DNA of 64,000 nucleotides, from the NCBI RefSeq assembly GCF_024763615.1, contig NC_077224.1, positions 39,814,712 to 39,878,711 of the forward strand. The letters run 5' to 3'. The notes under the pieces are model-generated. The model saw only the letters and a list, made by a program, of their open reading frames with translations, ran no database searches and was not told where the DNA came from. Position numbers and translations under genes: made by a program. How positions within the stretch are numbered: the first letter of the stretch is position 1; every line of letters starts with the position of its first letter. This stretch comes from Phlebotomus papatasi (taxonomy: Eukaryota; Arthropoda; Insecta; Diptera; Psychodidae). This document shows positions 36,505 to 47,969 of the stretch, piece after piece.

Positions 36505-36726
36505 AAATCAAAATTCACTGTCTCTTTTCTTCTCTAAAATTTCGCATATGTCTATCTCATTCATGCGTACGTAAATTTGATTGAACTAAATTGAATTTGT
36601 TGTGATGTTCAAAAGAACAAGAAGAGAGTGAAAGAATTTGTTAGACATGCAAAATTTTTGAGAGAAAAAAGGATGTGAATTTTGATTTAACTAAATTTTC
36701 CTGATCTAAAAGGTGTGCCGAAGCCA
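36505..36726. mobile_element. MITE family C copy, left end eroded
   Basis: The right half is intact (ATTTTCCTGATCTAAAAGGT, GTGCCGAAGCCA, then TAA). The left half begins around GAAATCAAAATTCACTG, lacking GGCTCCGG. It lies 40 bp from the previous family C copy. Confidence 0.72.
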
Positions 36727-36729
36727 TAA

Positions 36730-38385
36730 TTATCGAGATAAATAAGTGACGACAAAGATGGTTTTATTTGGGATGTCAAAAAATCTTTTTTATTGCATCT
36801 TAAATATCTCAATATCCTCATATTAAAATGTCTTTGGGTCAAATAATTTAAGAGAGATATTAATAAGAGCTGAATTTACTTATTTAAGTAAATTTGAATC
36901 TCCTAAAAGTGACAATAAATTAACTATTTTAAAATTTGTAATGAACAAGATTAAATACTTTGAATTTAACTTAAAATCCCAAAATAAATTTGGAAATTTA
37001 TCGAAAAGCTTTAAGAGTATTGATTTGATTTAGTACGTCAATTTCTTTTTCTTAGTGCCTATGTAAACTTTGAATATTATTTATTCATTCTTATATGTTT
37101 ATTGTGATTTATTAAAGGAATTTAGTTACGGCAATATTAAGGACTTCCGCTTATTTTTATTGAGCATTTGCAACAAGTTGTTTTGTTTTTTCGTAATTGC
37201 AAAACGTATTAGAACTTAATTTAAAGTTAAATCAAATGAAAGTCACACATTTATGGCAATTTTATAAAACAAATTTGTTAGCTCAAGCTTCTTTTTAATG
37301 GTTATTATTTATAGCACTCAAAAAATCCTCATAGCGGCATTATATAAAATTTTTAAAACACTTCTATGAGCTTAAAGCTCAAATTACTCTTCGAAATAGC
37401 CTCGCGTGTCTCTAGTAGAAAAAAGAGTCCAAAGTTACCATACTTATAAATTCTATATCCAGTTGAATAAAAAAAGAAACAGATTGTTGAAGTGAATTTT
37501 GTATAAAATTCTCCCCACAAGAGACAATTATTAGAAAGAGGAAGGCAAGAAAAAAACCCCATAGAAATCCATTTATTCTCTAATGGAACTTTAATAATGT
37601 GCGGCATTACGCTTAATGGTTGAAAAATCTGTAGAAAATTATATTTGATTCTAAAAGTATCTCATTGAGAATCACTTTGTAGGAAACAAGTGGATATTTT
37701 TCAATTTTCAATTCCGCCAGCAATTGCTAAAATAAATGACGAACACAATAGCGTTTCCAAGTAAATTGAAGAAATTCAGACTCTATGTACACCTTATGTT
37801 CTTTTTCTTCATACTTCTCTCTTTCATTTTTTTTACGCTTCTTATTCTATTTCCACAATAGCAGTGAACCGTGGGAGAAATAAATCAGTTGAAATAATTT
37901 TTGCTGACTGAAAACCAAGGGGGAGAAAACAGACTATGCGTGTTTGAATTTAGACTAAGGATGGAAGGGAACAAAACACCGAACAGGTGGTTTGCACCCT
38001 TTTTACAGAATGTCTGCAAGACTTATAAAAAACACTTTTGTAGAAAAAAAGTAATAAAACATTTCAGATGATTTAATGATGACAGGAAGATTTTAACCAA
38101 AGGTGAGAAAATAGGAAAGTTAAGTGTCATGCAATTTTCACCTCAAGAGCTTTCATGTGGGAGATTTAAGAATCACACGAAGTATTGCATTATAGATGTA
38201 ACTAATCATTTTGATATGCTGTGTGGTTAAGCTTACTCAAAAGAATGTGTAATCTTAAAGTTAATCTTCAATAACGATATTCTTAAGTATTTTTAGAATG
38301 TGATATGACAAGCGATGTTTAATTTATTACAATTTTATACAATTATCTACTCATGTCTATATTACTCATATCATTTAACAGTAGT
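36730..38385. other. Intergenic stretch, nothing recognised
   Basis: AT-rich; no supportable gene or TIR. Confidence 0.45.
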
Positions 38386-38386
38386 A

Positions 38387-38510
38387 GGGGGAGGTGGAAC
38401 TACTTTGAACAGTGGGATTACATTGAAATACGATTTTTCGTATATTTCCAAAGAAAGCTGGGCCTTACCATAATTTAATCCTAGATACAGTATTGTCTTC
38501 TCTACCTAAA
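38387..38510. mobile_element. Solo left half of the GGGGGAGGTGGGGC MITE
   Basis: GGGGGAGGTGGAACTACTTT, then GAACAGTGGGATTACATTGA and CCAAAGAAAGCTGGGCCTTA, align with 7051-7150. No right terminus follows. Confidence 0.65.
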
Positions 38511-38599
38511 TTATATTATTTTAAAAAACTAATTTTATTAGCCGAAAATCAAATTTGATTTCAACTCAATTTTATGCCGACATCACAACTTTTGATAAA

Positions 38600-38825
38600 T
38601 AAAATTTCATGGAACCTGAATTCGCATTTTCTTCTTTCTGAAAAGTTTTGTACATGTCTATCTCACTCATGCGTACTCAAATTGGATTAAACTAAATTGA
38701 ATTTGTTGTGATGTTCAGAAGAAGAAAAAGAGTGTCAAGGAACGGGATAGACATATGCAAAACTTTTGAGAAAGAAAGACATGAAAATTTAGATTTCATG
38801 AAATATTTCTGATCCGAAAGGTGTA
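38600..38825. mobile_element. MITE family C copy, both tips eroded
   Basis: TACATGTCTATCTCACTCAT, ACTAAATTGAATTTGTTGTG and GACATATGCAAAACTTTTGA then GAAAGAAAG match the family C body. Confidence 0.68.
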
Positions 38826-38924
38826 AAAAAAAAACAAATAAATAAAAGGGTCCCCCTGGTGCAATAGTAGGACCGTTCGACTCGTGAGCGGTGTAATCCC
38901 TGACATTCTGACTCGACTGTTATA

Positions 38925-39122
38925 CGGGCTTCACACCTGAGGCTTAGCCATATGGCTTAAATCCTCTAATTCCTTATCAGGCAAGATTTTTTAGGAAATT
39001 GTTGCTTCGGATTGGATACTAAATGAAAATTTCCCATTAGATTTTGAAAAATCGATAAAGTTGTTTGTTATTTAGTTTTTTGAGGCATTCAGGAATTGGG
39101 CTAAGCCTCCAGTCTGAAGCCG
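38925..39122. mobile_element. MITE, TIR CGGGCTTCACACCTGAGG
   Basis: 198 bp. CGGGCTTCACACCTGAGGCT then TAGCC at left; right-end complement CCGGCTTCAGACTGGAGGCT then TAGCCC. Related to 55548-55728 through the GGCTTCAGACT word. Confidence 0.7.
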
Positions 39123-39714
39123 GTATTACAGTTGTGAGTTTCAGTCTAGTTCGGTGCAAATGATTGAAGTGCCTGAATTTCTCATACACACTTTTATACT
39201 TTCTATTAAAAAAATGTAAAATTAAATTGATAACTAATTTGTTAAATTAATTTTATTTAGTTTAAATACTTTGGAATCAATTTACAATCCCTGAATTTTC
39301 TCCAGATTACAATAGATTATGAATGAGTATTTTAATATGTAGTCTTTCTACGCTATGTTGCCTAATCTTTTAAATATTAACAAATCAGTTTAAAACGGTT
39401 ATGAACTGGTAATAGGAGTATCTCGAAAACCTATGTTTTCTAGTTCAGCTTAGAGGTTACTTAGGATTAAATTACTTCTTTATATTAAAATTCATTTAAA
39501 ACGGTCCTAAACCGTGTTTTCAAGATTTTATATTAAAAACATTCTAAAGATCGTGTCTTAGGTGAGATTTTTAACAATCTCACCCATTTTTCGACCAATT
39601 GGGATAAGCACGGGTTCGTCGAAAAGGTTGTAGAATCCCTGATAACTCGGAATAGATTTCAATCGGTTACAAATAGGATTAAGAATTATCTTTATACTAA
39701 ATAAGCCACATCGA

Positions 39715-40437
39715 GAAAAGTTTGGATGGTATTTTCTACAAATCGTGTCTTTAAATTCTACTGCCTCAAAAGATAGTAGAAAATACCATCCTCTAAATAT
39801 ATTTTTCTTTAGAATCTACTATTTTGAAATTTAAAAATTTAGTATCCTATGGAATGGAAAGTAAATTCTACTATCCGGTTAGTAAAATCTACTATCCTTC
39901 TTTAGATTATATCTTGACTCCATCTAGATTCTAATATCTGGATAGTAAATTTTACTAGCCGGATATTAGATGTTAGAATTTAACTGGAAGACAGTAAAAT
40001 TTAACGGAGGACGGAAATTTGAATTGGAATTATCATCCAAGCCAGTAAAATGTACCATCTTGCTATTAGATAGAATATCATCTTGGAATACCTTAGGTGA
40101 CGATTCAATGGTTCCCGATATATTTTGTATAGATTATATGAATTCGTGGTGCAATCGCAAAATGCTCGACCGTCATTACAAAGGTTCCGTGTTCAAATCT
40201 CGGCGAAGTCGCTAGTATTAGAAAAAGATTTTCATGCAACAAAATGGCTTGTGAAGTACAGAGAATATCAACCAGGAAAAGGGCCCAAGCCCTCAATCAA
40301 TGGTCAAAAATTAATTCAAATAGGAAAAAAATAATGTTTTTCATTCTAATATCTAACTAGTAAAATCTACTATACTGCTAGTAAAATGTACTATCCGGCT
40401 AGTAAAATCTACCATCCGGCTATTAGAATTTATTGTA
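39715..40437. repeat. AGTAAAATCTACTATCC repeat block, with 21-bp tandem units
   Basis: Words of the type CTAGTAAAATCTACTATCCGG recur on both strands through 39770-39990. At 40357-40419 three consecutive 21-bp units stand in tandem, with a decaying fourth. The unit is partly self-complementary (TAGTAAAATCTACTA). A SINE-like sequence lies between the two parts. Confidence 0.6.
40140..40333 (+). mobile_element. tRNA-derived SINE-like sequence
   Basis: GTGGTGCAATCGCAAAATGC then TCGACC and, at tRNA spacing, CCGTGTTCAAATCTCGG give A-box-like and B-box signals. The body continues to an A-rich end near 40333. No target duplication could be defined. Different family from 55754-56023. Confidence 0.55.
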
Positions 40438-40568
40438 CATATAGGTTAGTAAATTCTAAAGGTTAGCACGTATATTCTATAATTTTTGACAGTCCGATCG
40501 GTCCGATCTAATATTGCGTTTGTTGGGTGACTGTTTTTTACTAACGGGCTCTTAAATTTTGGTATGTA

Positions 40569-40822
40569 GGGTAAAGTGATATAATTTGGAATTAGTGTTA
40601 CAAGTTGGACAATTCTCCGGTACAAGTTGGACATGGCTTTTTTCTTAATAAATACAGTACAAAATTTGTTTTTAAGCACATGGAACCAAATTATAAAACT
40701 AAAGCATTAAAAATATACAAATAAAAATGAAGTACTAAATTTATCAAGAAAAAAAGCCTTGTCCAACTTGTACCATTGAAATGTCCAACTTGTACCACTG
40801 TCCAATTTGTACAACTTTACCC
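40569..40822. mobile_element. MITE, TIR GGGTAAAGTG, with CAAGTTGGACA words
   Basis: 254 bp, TA flanks (40567-40568, 40823-40824). Left GGGTAAAGTGATATAATTTG, right-end complement GGGTAAAGTTGTACAAATTG. The words TACAAGTTGGACA and TGTCCAACTTGTACC occur twice per arm. Confidence 0.85.
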
Positions 40823-40824
40823 TA

Positions 40825-41700
40825 TAGATGATAAATTTTACCATCATTACACTAGGACTAAGATATAATATTATACACAATGCTTTAATTTCTTCAAAAT
40901 TTTATTTGAAGTATCTTTTATAGATCCAAATGATTATTTTACATGGCTAAATATTTGATTTATCGAGTAATATGTATAATATACCGCTTAAATGTCTTAT
41001 ACCATTAACATTTTGCACAATATGTAAATAAATCAGTGTACACATCAGATTATTTTGCCACAATGAGGTAATCTGATTCAATTCCTTTAGAATATATTTT
41101 ATCAATTACAGAAATCCTTCCTTTATTCTCTAATACTACAGAAAACATGGCAACTGAGAATAATCTAAATACCATTCTAGCAAAAAGATTATATTTTTTT
41201 TATCAATATAATTTTTGTGGTTAGTTGAAAAAGAATCTTTTCTCTGTACCCACAAAGAAAATTGCACTATCCTTTGACATCATGTGCACAATTTCTTGTT
41301 GGTTGATTTAATATACATGTTATTTATGAAGGCACTGCAACTTCAATCCAACATCAACAATTCAACTTGCTTGAGGAAGAGGAAAAAAAAGTGGCGAGTG
41401 AGATAGAAAAAGCAGAGTATTATAAAATTGCTATTACATCTTATATACATATGCAACATTGTGTGGTTCATGTTTCCCGTGATCTTGGCATTGGCTATGC
41501 TTTTTTTTTCCTCAACTCTTGCTATTGCACTTTAAACGCCATTAAAGCAACACTACCACAGGCCATCGAAGAGACTTCTCTAATGTATATATTGTTGTTT
41601 TTTTTTCAAAGTTGATCTTTTTGGTTTTCAGCGTTTTAGAGAGATTGAAGAGAGAGAAAAAGCGAGACACGACTATCACCGAAATGATCATGAAAGATCA
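40825..41700. other. Upstream flank of ovo/svb leader
   Basis: AT-rich, no gene. ATCATGAAAGATCATTATCATCATC near 41683 begins a change to less AT-rich sequence that continues into the leader. Confidence 0.4.
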
Positions 41701-41728
41701 TTATCATCATCATCGACGTTGGATTTTC

Positions 41729-41736
41729 TATATATA
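41729..41736 (+). promoter_or_regulatory. Candidate TATA box of an ovo/svb promoter
   Basis: TATATATA followed 25-35 bases later by CCTCTTCGATGATCGCG, in the first clearly less AT-rich sequence upstream of the ovo exon. Position and composition are suggestive only, since TATA runs are common in AT-rich DNA and no good initiator motif is seen. Confidence 0.3.
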
Positions 41737-41818
41737 CATTTAGTTCTTTTTCCTCTTCGATGATCGCGAAAAAAAAGCATTCAACTTTGCGCGTTCTTCT
41801 CTCACGAAGTCTTATACC

Positions 41819-41887
41819 ATGGCTGATGCCAGCAAATCGCGGGAAGGCAAGAGAGCAAGAAGATTCTTGAGGTGGCAGGAAAGGTGA
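41819..41887 (+). CDS. Short leader ORF or alternative first exon (22 codons)
   Basis: The strong start context TACCATGG opens a frame MADASKSREGKRARRFLRWQ ending at a TGA that overlaps a donor-like AAG|GTGAATT (41883/41884). It could be an upstream ORF in the ovo/svb leader or the first coding exon of an alternative isoform. The codon content (charged, GC-rich) is unlike local random frames. No homologue is recognised. Confidence 0.25.
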   Translation: MADASKSREGKRARRFLRWQER

Positions 41888-42169
41888 ATTGCAGAGAGGA
41901 ATTGAAGAAGAAGGGACAAAAAAATACGACAGAGGCAGAGATCATTCTTGAAAGTGCGTCTCTTTCCCAAAATGGGCAAAACCAGCTACTTCGCGCGCTG
42001 GATCTCTTGAGTTTCCAAGGGCTTTTAGGGATAGTTGGGATTTATTTGGGTGGCAATATTGTAGGTTACACTTTTTACTTGATCTGAAACCACATGGTGT
42101 GTGTTTTGTGTGAGTTTGGGGCAGGAAAATTTGAGTCAATCTGCAATTTTGATGAGAAATTGTTGAGTC

Positions 42170-42790
42170 ACAAGAGCGCGGTGTTGAATAATACCTGTAG
42201 CACTTCCTGGGAGCGGGAGTGGAGGGGTGAAGGGCACCTTCATCTCTAACCTAGGCCTTGCCAGGCATCCAACCATCAAGAGCAAAAGCAAGAAGCCATG
42301 GGCATCGAACCACGAGAACTCCTCTGTACAGCACAATACATCTGAACAAGGGTATGGTTGTGGTTGTTCGGCAATTTTACCTGGTCACCCACCGTCCTGC
42401 CCCACTGCTCCCCGTATCCACATTCATGACCCGGCCGAAGTCGCGATGATGACTGGAAGAGAATCGCCGATGATGAGAATATGTAGTGTAGTGGGGAAAT
42501 GAAGCTACACAACAGCACATCCGAGTACAATAGCTGTACATGGTGTTGCCCGCAACCGATCCGCAATGACTCGGCTGGAAGTCCGACTGGTCGGAGAGAT
42601 AGGTAACGTTACCCGTGTGGATGTGATCGTCAACCTCTACAGGTAACGATCGCCGTACGATCGCACCAATACTTGGGCAGAAGCCTGGCAAATCGTACTC
42701 GGCATACCTTCAATCCCCAGAGTTAGCTGTAAAGTGCTTCGAAACACTGATCATGTACAGTAAGAGACGGATCGTCGTGCAGTACACGCG
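42170..42790 (+). promoter_or_regulatory. GC-rich block upstream of ovo/svb (leader/promoter)
   Basis: The row 42541-42600 has 36 G+C of 60, against roughly 30-35% nearby. Open frames exist on both strands simply because stops are rare, and none looks like a known protein. A perfect palindrome GGTAACGTTACC lies at 42602-42613, and there are donor-like sites AG|GTAACG at 42602/42603 and CAG|GTAACG at 42642/42643. With an acceptor-like TTTATTTTAG at 43174-43183, a 5' UTR intron 42643-43183 is possible. Most likely this is a promoter/5' UTR exon of ovo/svb. Confidence 0.45.
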
Positions 42791-43213
42791 TATTTTTGTC
42801 ATTCCGATCTTCCTAAAATCTTCAGACTTAACTTTTGTGGTGTTTAACGGTGGATTTATATTGAGTTAGAATTAAACACTTCAGTGATCTTCAAGTGGTT
42901 CTGTCGAATAAGAAAAAAAATTATTCAGAGAAAAGGACCAGAGACTATAATGATCGTACAGTGAAACTTGAAGCATAAAGTCTTCAGGACTTTAGTTTTT
43001 TTGGATATCTTAAGATCACGGACCAACTTCCCAAGTGTAAAGGATTTTATTTATTTGTAAGGTGATCGTTGATATAAACAGAGAAAAAAAATATCGACAA
43101 GTGCCGGTTGCCATGTGATCAGTGGAGATTATAAACTCATCGATTGATCGTGCAAGAAGATTGAACAAGAGGATTTATTTTAGAAGAGTGATCATCTCTA
43201 AAGTTTGTGCAAA

Positions 43214-43415
43214 ATGCCTAAGATATTCTTGATCAAGAACCGTCTGCATCAGCAGCAATTGCGCCTGTTGGAGGCACAGAATCTCCTGGCTGCCAAAGAT
43301 GAGGATCGTCTTGGCGGCTTGGCCACCAACAATCATGGATCAGAACCATCCAATGGTGGAGATTGTGATGAACCCCTTCCATTGGTGGCTAAGAAAAAGG
43401 ATAAGACAGATTCCG
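43214..43415 (+). CDS. ovo: Ovo/Shavenbaby zinc-finger transcription factor, first coding exon
   Basis: The exon encodes 67 codons plus one base: MPKIFLIKNRLHQQQ, then LRLLEAQNLLAAKDEDRLGG, an acidic/serine stretch, PLPLVAKKKDKTDSG, then the donor TCCG|GTGAGT (phase 1). MPKIFLIKNRLHQQQ and RLLE.QNLL are the near-invariant N-terminus of insect Ovo/Svb. The first residues correspond to the SNAG-type repressor peptide of vertebrate OVOL proteins (MPRAFLVK). The C2H2 fingers are encoded by later exons outside the window. The start CAAAATGCC fits the insect consensus. In Drosophila this locus makes germline (ovo) and epidermal (svb) isoforms that control oogenesis and trichome formation, with long enhancer-rich flanks. 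An intron of more than 20 kb and a long non-coding upstream region fit that organisation. Confidence 0.92.
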
Positions 43416-44749
43416 GTGAGTTTCTTTTAATTCTTTCATTTTTAAAACAAAAGACTTCAACGCCCCAAGTGACGAACCTCACTAAAATTGTCCAGAGAGA
43501 ATTCTATATATATTAATTGAGAAAATTCTAAATCCCAATGACAAAAAAATCTAGCTCAAGCGATACAATTAATTTTGCATTTTTCTCAGTGACTTTACTT
43601 GAACTCTCGATTAGGCAAGACACAGTGCTAATTTTCCAGCATACCTCAATAGTATAAATCACATGGTAAATTAGATCATATTTAATTTTGTTCTGACTGC
43701 ACCGCCTTTTAATTTCTCAGGCATAAATGTGATAGAGCACAAAAAAAGCTGCCAATTGTGAGATCAATCTGATTGAGAATAGAATTGACACCTGTTTTGC
43801 GATAAAATTCAAGGTGAATTTAAATAAATATAAATCAATATTGATGGAAATTTTAATTGAAGCACTTACAGTAACAAAATTATGCAACATATTGAACAAT
43901 ATACAGGTGATTTGCAATTCTCTCTGATTTATTTCATGTCAAAAGTTCCCTCTGTATCATCTTCAGAGAATTTTCAGTATTTTTTTGACCGCTTTATCGC
44001 CCTAAGGAATGATCCTCATCAAACAGATGACTCTTCTGTAATTTTTCTGCAAATTTCTTTCACAGATTTTTGCTGTGAAAATATATATATATAGGTATAG
44101 AAAAAATAAATAAATAAATAACACACCATATGGACTTATCCCTCAATATTGCGTGTGTTGTGATATTTCATGAACGTTTTCCATAAAATCGTTTAGTGCT
44201 AAAAATATATTCACATGGCTTTTATATCTCATTAAACAATTAATCTTGACACAATTAACTGTTGTCAGTTGACAGTGAAGTTCACTGCTTGTTGGCTGAA
44301 TTAGAGGTGCTTTTTAGCTGTGCTTGGTGCTGTACATAAAATTAAAATCACTTGCTCTCAGTTTACAATTCAAGTTCAACAAGTTGCACATTATGTTAAT
44401 GGAATATAAAATGAGACGAGAAGAAAGAAATTTAAAAAAAAACGCAGTAGAAGCAATTGCAACAAGGGAAAAAATCGTTTACAGTGTGTGCATCAAACTG
44501 AGGAAAATGTTTGAAAAATGTTGATAAACTTGAGGGATTTCTGCAAGTTGCAAAAAGAAAGCCCTTGAGGGACTCTAAGGGGAGATAATCACAATGCAAC
44601 AGTTAGATAGCATCCGCTCGAACACATTTAATAAATTAAAAAATAAGCGTTACAGACCTATGCAAGAAATCGCAAAGCAGAGTTATGGGTATACAGAAAG
44701 ATTATTTGAGAGTTCATGATTTTGTGGTTGAAAATAATATTTTTGTTTA

Positions 44750-44910
44750 CGGCTCCGGCACACCTTTTAGATCAGAAAAATTTAATGTAATCAAAATTCG
44801 CATCCCTTTCTTTCTAACCGATTTTACATCTATCTCACTTATACTTTCGCACTCTAAATTCGATTGAGCTCTAAATTGAATTTGTTGTGATGTTCAAAAT
44901 AAGAAGATAG
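44750..44910. mobile_element. MITE family C, left part
   Basis: CGGCTCCGGCACACC then TTTTAGATCAGAAAAATTTA and ATTCGCATCCCTTTCTTTCT. The sequence runs through the centre (GAATTTGTTGTGATGTTCAA) and stops; no right terminus. Confidence 0.75.
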
Positions 44911-45054
44911 TAGTCATAATCGTAAAATTTTGAATTTTACTTATATCTCTAAATCCTTTTGTCATTTTGGGATAAATTTATTAAAACAAAAAACATTTTT
45001 AAAACTTATTATCAAGATCTTACTTAATAAAATAAAATTATCTTTTTAATGATT

Positions 45055-45313
45055 ACGGCACACCTTTTAGATCAGGAAAATTTCATGAAGTCGAAATTGG
45101 AATCCCTTTCTATCTCACATACTTTGCCTATGTTTATCTCATTCTTTCGAACTCTTCTTCTTCATCACTGCATATCACTGCAAATTCAATTTAGCTTAAT
45201 CGAATTTGGAATGCAAAAACACAAAATAGACATATGCAAAGCCGGTGAGAAAGCAAAGGATGTGAATTTTAATTTCATGAAATTTTTCTAATCTAAAAGG
45301 TATGCTGGAGCCA
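45055..45313. mobile_element. MITE family C, near-complete copy
   Basis: Left CGGCACACCTTTTAGATCAG (outer GGCTC lost); right AAAAGGTATGCTGGAGCCA followed by TAA. About 260 bp, the best uninterrupted member. Confidence 0.8.
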
Positions 45314-46421
45314 TAAGCTTTAAAGTTTGTCTTTATAAGAAGATAAAACACAGAAAGCCCCTTCACGTTGCATGTCTCACAATAATTCGTTTAGAATTTT
45401 ACACTTCTCGTGATTACTTCTTCACTCTGTGATATTTTTATGGTCATATTTCTATAAAATTTGCAACAATTATCATAAATAAATTCATTAAATGTATTTT
45501 TGAACGTTTTTATGTATCCAGCCAACCCTGTTACATAAAGTTTCTTTGCAGTTTTATGTCTTTCTGGGATGTTGTTTTTCAAATTTTCTTTTTTTTTGCA
45601 AATATCTCCAGAGTTTTTCATACCATTTTTACATGATGAGCCTTGAAAATGTCTAGAGATTTTCCATAAAAAATAAAACAGTGCCCTATCATTTATTCTA
45701 TGGATCTGTATGCGTACAGCTCAAAAAATCACAATAGGCCCCTGAGATGGTGAGAAAAAGAGAAGACTAAGAAATTGAAGATAGAGATCCACCTTCGTTT
45801 TCTCCTCAATCTGTGCCCTTGACAGTGAATCCTGTTGCGTACAAATTGTGCAGGTAGATCCCTTTGTCTGCACCAATCTTCGCCATGGGCTATTGAACGG
45901 AATTGTACAACATTGCCTCATCTCTTGGGCATTCTTTAACATCTTTTGTGGCAAAAATTCACTCTTTCACAATGCCGTCCAGCCACTAAGGCGGAGCCCT
46001 TGGAGCACCTAGACGTCCTAACATTATACAGAATCTATAAAAAAAAAGGTCTTTTGCACAGGGCTCAATCATTATCTCGCTCTCTTATGTGGAGGATTTA
46101 AATTGAGGAAACATTAAGAAAATTTTCTCCACCTCAATTTGGGATTAAAGATAAATAACCCAGACGAGATTTCTTTCCAACAAAATTGTGGCTGTGAATG
46201 GCTGAACATTAATATAGCATATAGGATAGTTTTCCAGTAAATTTATCAGATCAACAGTTTCTTAAGAGATTATAAGGAATGGCTGCGCCCTGGCCCCTGT
46301 TTTAAATGATATTTTTCCCCGACCACAATAGATTTGAGGTGGAATAAACAGGCGCAATTCCTAAGATAAATATCTTCTTGATTGAATTGTCTGATGCAAG
46401 TTCATTGAAAGAATTACAATA

Positions 46422-46638
46422 GGGGAAAGCTTTGAGTCTTCGCACGTACTCTAGCTTTGAACATTTTATAATTTTCCCATATTTCCTTAATGAATCTGAC
46501 TGAATGTTTACATGAAATGTGTGATTTAAGCCTGGTTCTTAAAATATATTACTATTAGGTTAGATCCATTAAAGGAATATGGAAAAAATATAATGTGTTC
46601 GGTACCAGGGTGTGTGCGAAACTTTGAAAACCTTCCGT
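46422..46638. mobile_element. MITE family D, copy 2
   Basis: 217 bp. Left after TA: GGGGAAAGCTTTGAGTCTTC then GCACG. The right arm GTGTGCGAAACTTTGAAAAC then CTTCC is its complement with an eroded tip. The pair CTTAATGAATCTGAC / TTAGATCCATTAAAG is shared with 11547-11829. Confidence 0.72.
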
Positions 46639-47284
46639 TAAAGATTTTTCTGTTGAGCTCAAGATAAAAGATTTGTGTTCGCTCTTTTCTTGTAAAAACC
46701 ACAACAATTTTATTTACATACTTTGATGAGTGAAACTCCTATGAATACTGAAATACGTGGTTTTTTTTTTCTAGCACTTGTCAGAAATTTTCAGAAATTC
46801 TTTGTAATTGAAATATTTCACATTCTTATATATACGTACCTTTTATGTTTATGCCAGCTTTGCAACTCATACTCTTATTTAAATAATACTTATACTGACA
46901 GTTTTAATAAATCGAGGGCAATTACATTGAATTGTAAATTTAATCAATAATCTGGCTTGCTAGTTAGCTGGCTAGTAGAAAAAAACTCATTCTGTTTAGT
47001 AAAATATTATAAATATTTAAGTCAGTATAAAAGTGTTAATTTGATCAGAAATGTCTTTAAACTAAGTTATTAAAATAGTTCATGTTTTTTTTTTTAATTT
47101 TCCTTTTGCGAACAAACCGAGACTTTTTTAAACATCAAAACTTCCAATGTCTAGCAAAAGGTGGCGCAGGAATCTCTAATGTGAAACATAAATTAACACA
47201 ATTAGCGCATTTTGTGAGAGATTCATCAAATAGATTTTTTATTTTCTTTTTCTGGAGGCTTTCCGTTTTAATTTTACTCATATA

Positions 47285-47702
47285 GGGTAACTGTACCCAA
47301 TTTCGACCAGATTGCAATTTCGTCCATTTCTTCTGTTCCTCAAAATTCCATTAATTTTTAGTTTTTGCATACTCCAGAGGTTAAATCTGGTTACTCCAGA
47401 GGAGTTTTGCATACTCCAGAGGTTGTGCAAAAAAAAAAAACAAAAAAATGTCGTTTCTTTTGAAAGAATTCCAGCAGAGCAAGGAACTTCGAAATATTAC
47501 CCAAAGGTTTTTATTTATTTTTATTATTTAAAAATTTAATAAGAATGATATTGAAGAAAAGGAACACAATAAACTATCTACAAAGTTTTAAGTAACAATC
47601 TTTAAAACGAAGTAACAAAAGAAATTCTTTTTTTTGCATTTTAAATACATATAAGAATTTGGCCCTTGCATGCAACTATGCCGAAATTTAATACAGTTAC
47701 CC
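47285..47702. mobile_element. MITE family E, short form
   Basis: 418 bp, TA flanks (47283-47284, 47703-47704). Left GGGTAACTGTACCCAATTTC, right-end complement GGGTAACTGTATTAAATTTC then GGCATAGTTGCATGCAA, the same terminus as the long hairpin element 12466-13785. A 20-bp direct repeat TTTTGCATACTCCAGAGGTT occurs twice near 47365 and 47404. Confidence 0.82.
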
Positions 47703-47816
47703 TAATAGACTCAAATGGTAGTATTTTGACATAGCCATAAAAAGATTTCGAATAACTTCAGTAAAATTTGTTTACAAAAATTTATTTTTCTACTTCACTT
47801 AAAATATTTGTAAGTA

Positions 47817-47963
47817 ATGCCCAACGCACAATAACCTTTGTTTTGTAAACATGTTTGTTACATTCCAATGAGAGTGAGTGAGATCTAGATCTAGTTATCT
47901 CGCTCATTCTCATGGGAAATTTTGAAAACATGTTTACAAACAAAAGTTATTGTGCGTTGGGTA
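47817..47963. mobile_element. MITE family A, copy 3
   Basis: ATGCCCAACGCACAATAACC at left, GTTATTGTGCGTTGGGTAT at right, TA before. Central AGATCTAGATCTAG palindrome. Confidence 0.85.
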
Positions 47964-47969
47964 TAAATC

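Noticed and set aside
38860..38920. tRNA-like GGTGCAATAGTAGGACC ... GTGTAATCCC
   Set aside because: No proper B box and no cloverleaf; adjacent to a MITE end. At most an old SINE scrap.
42227..42691. Overlapping open frames on both strands in the GC-rich block
   Set aside because: Explained by few stop codons at higher GC; no start, splice or domain evidence.
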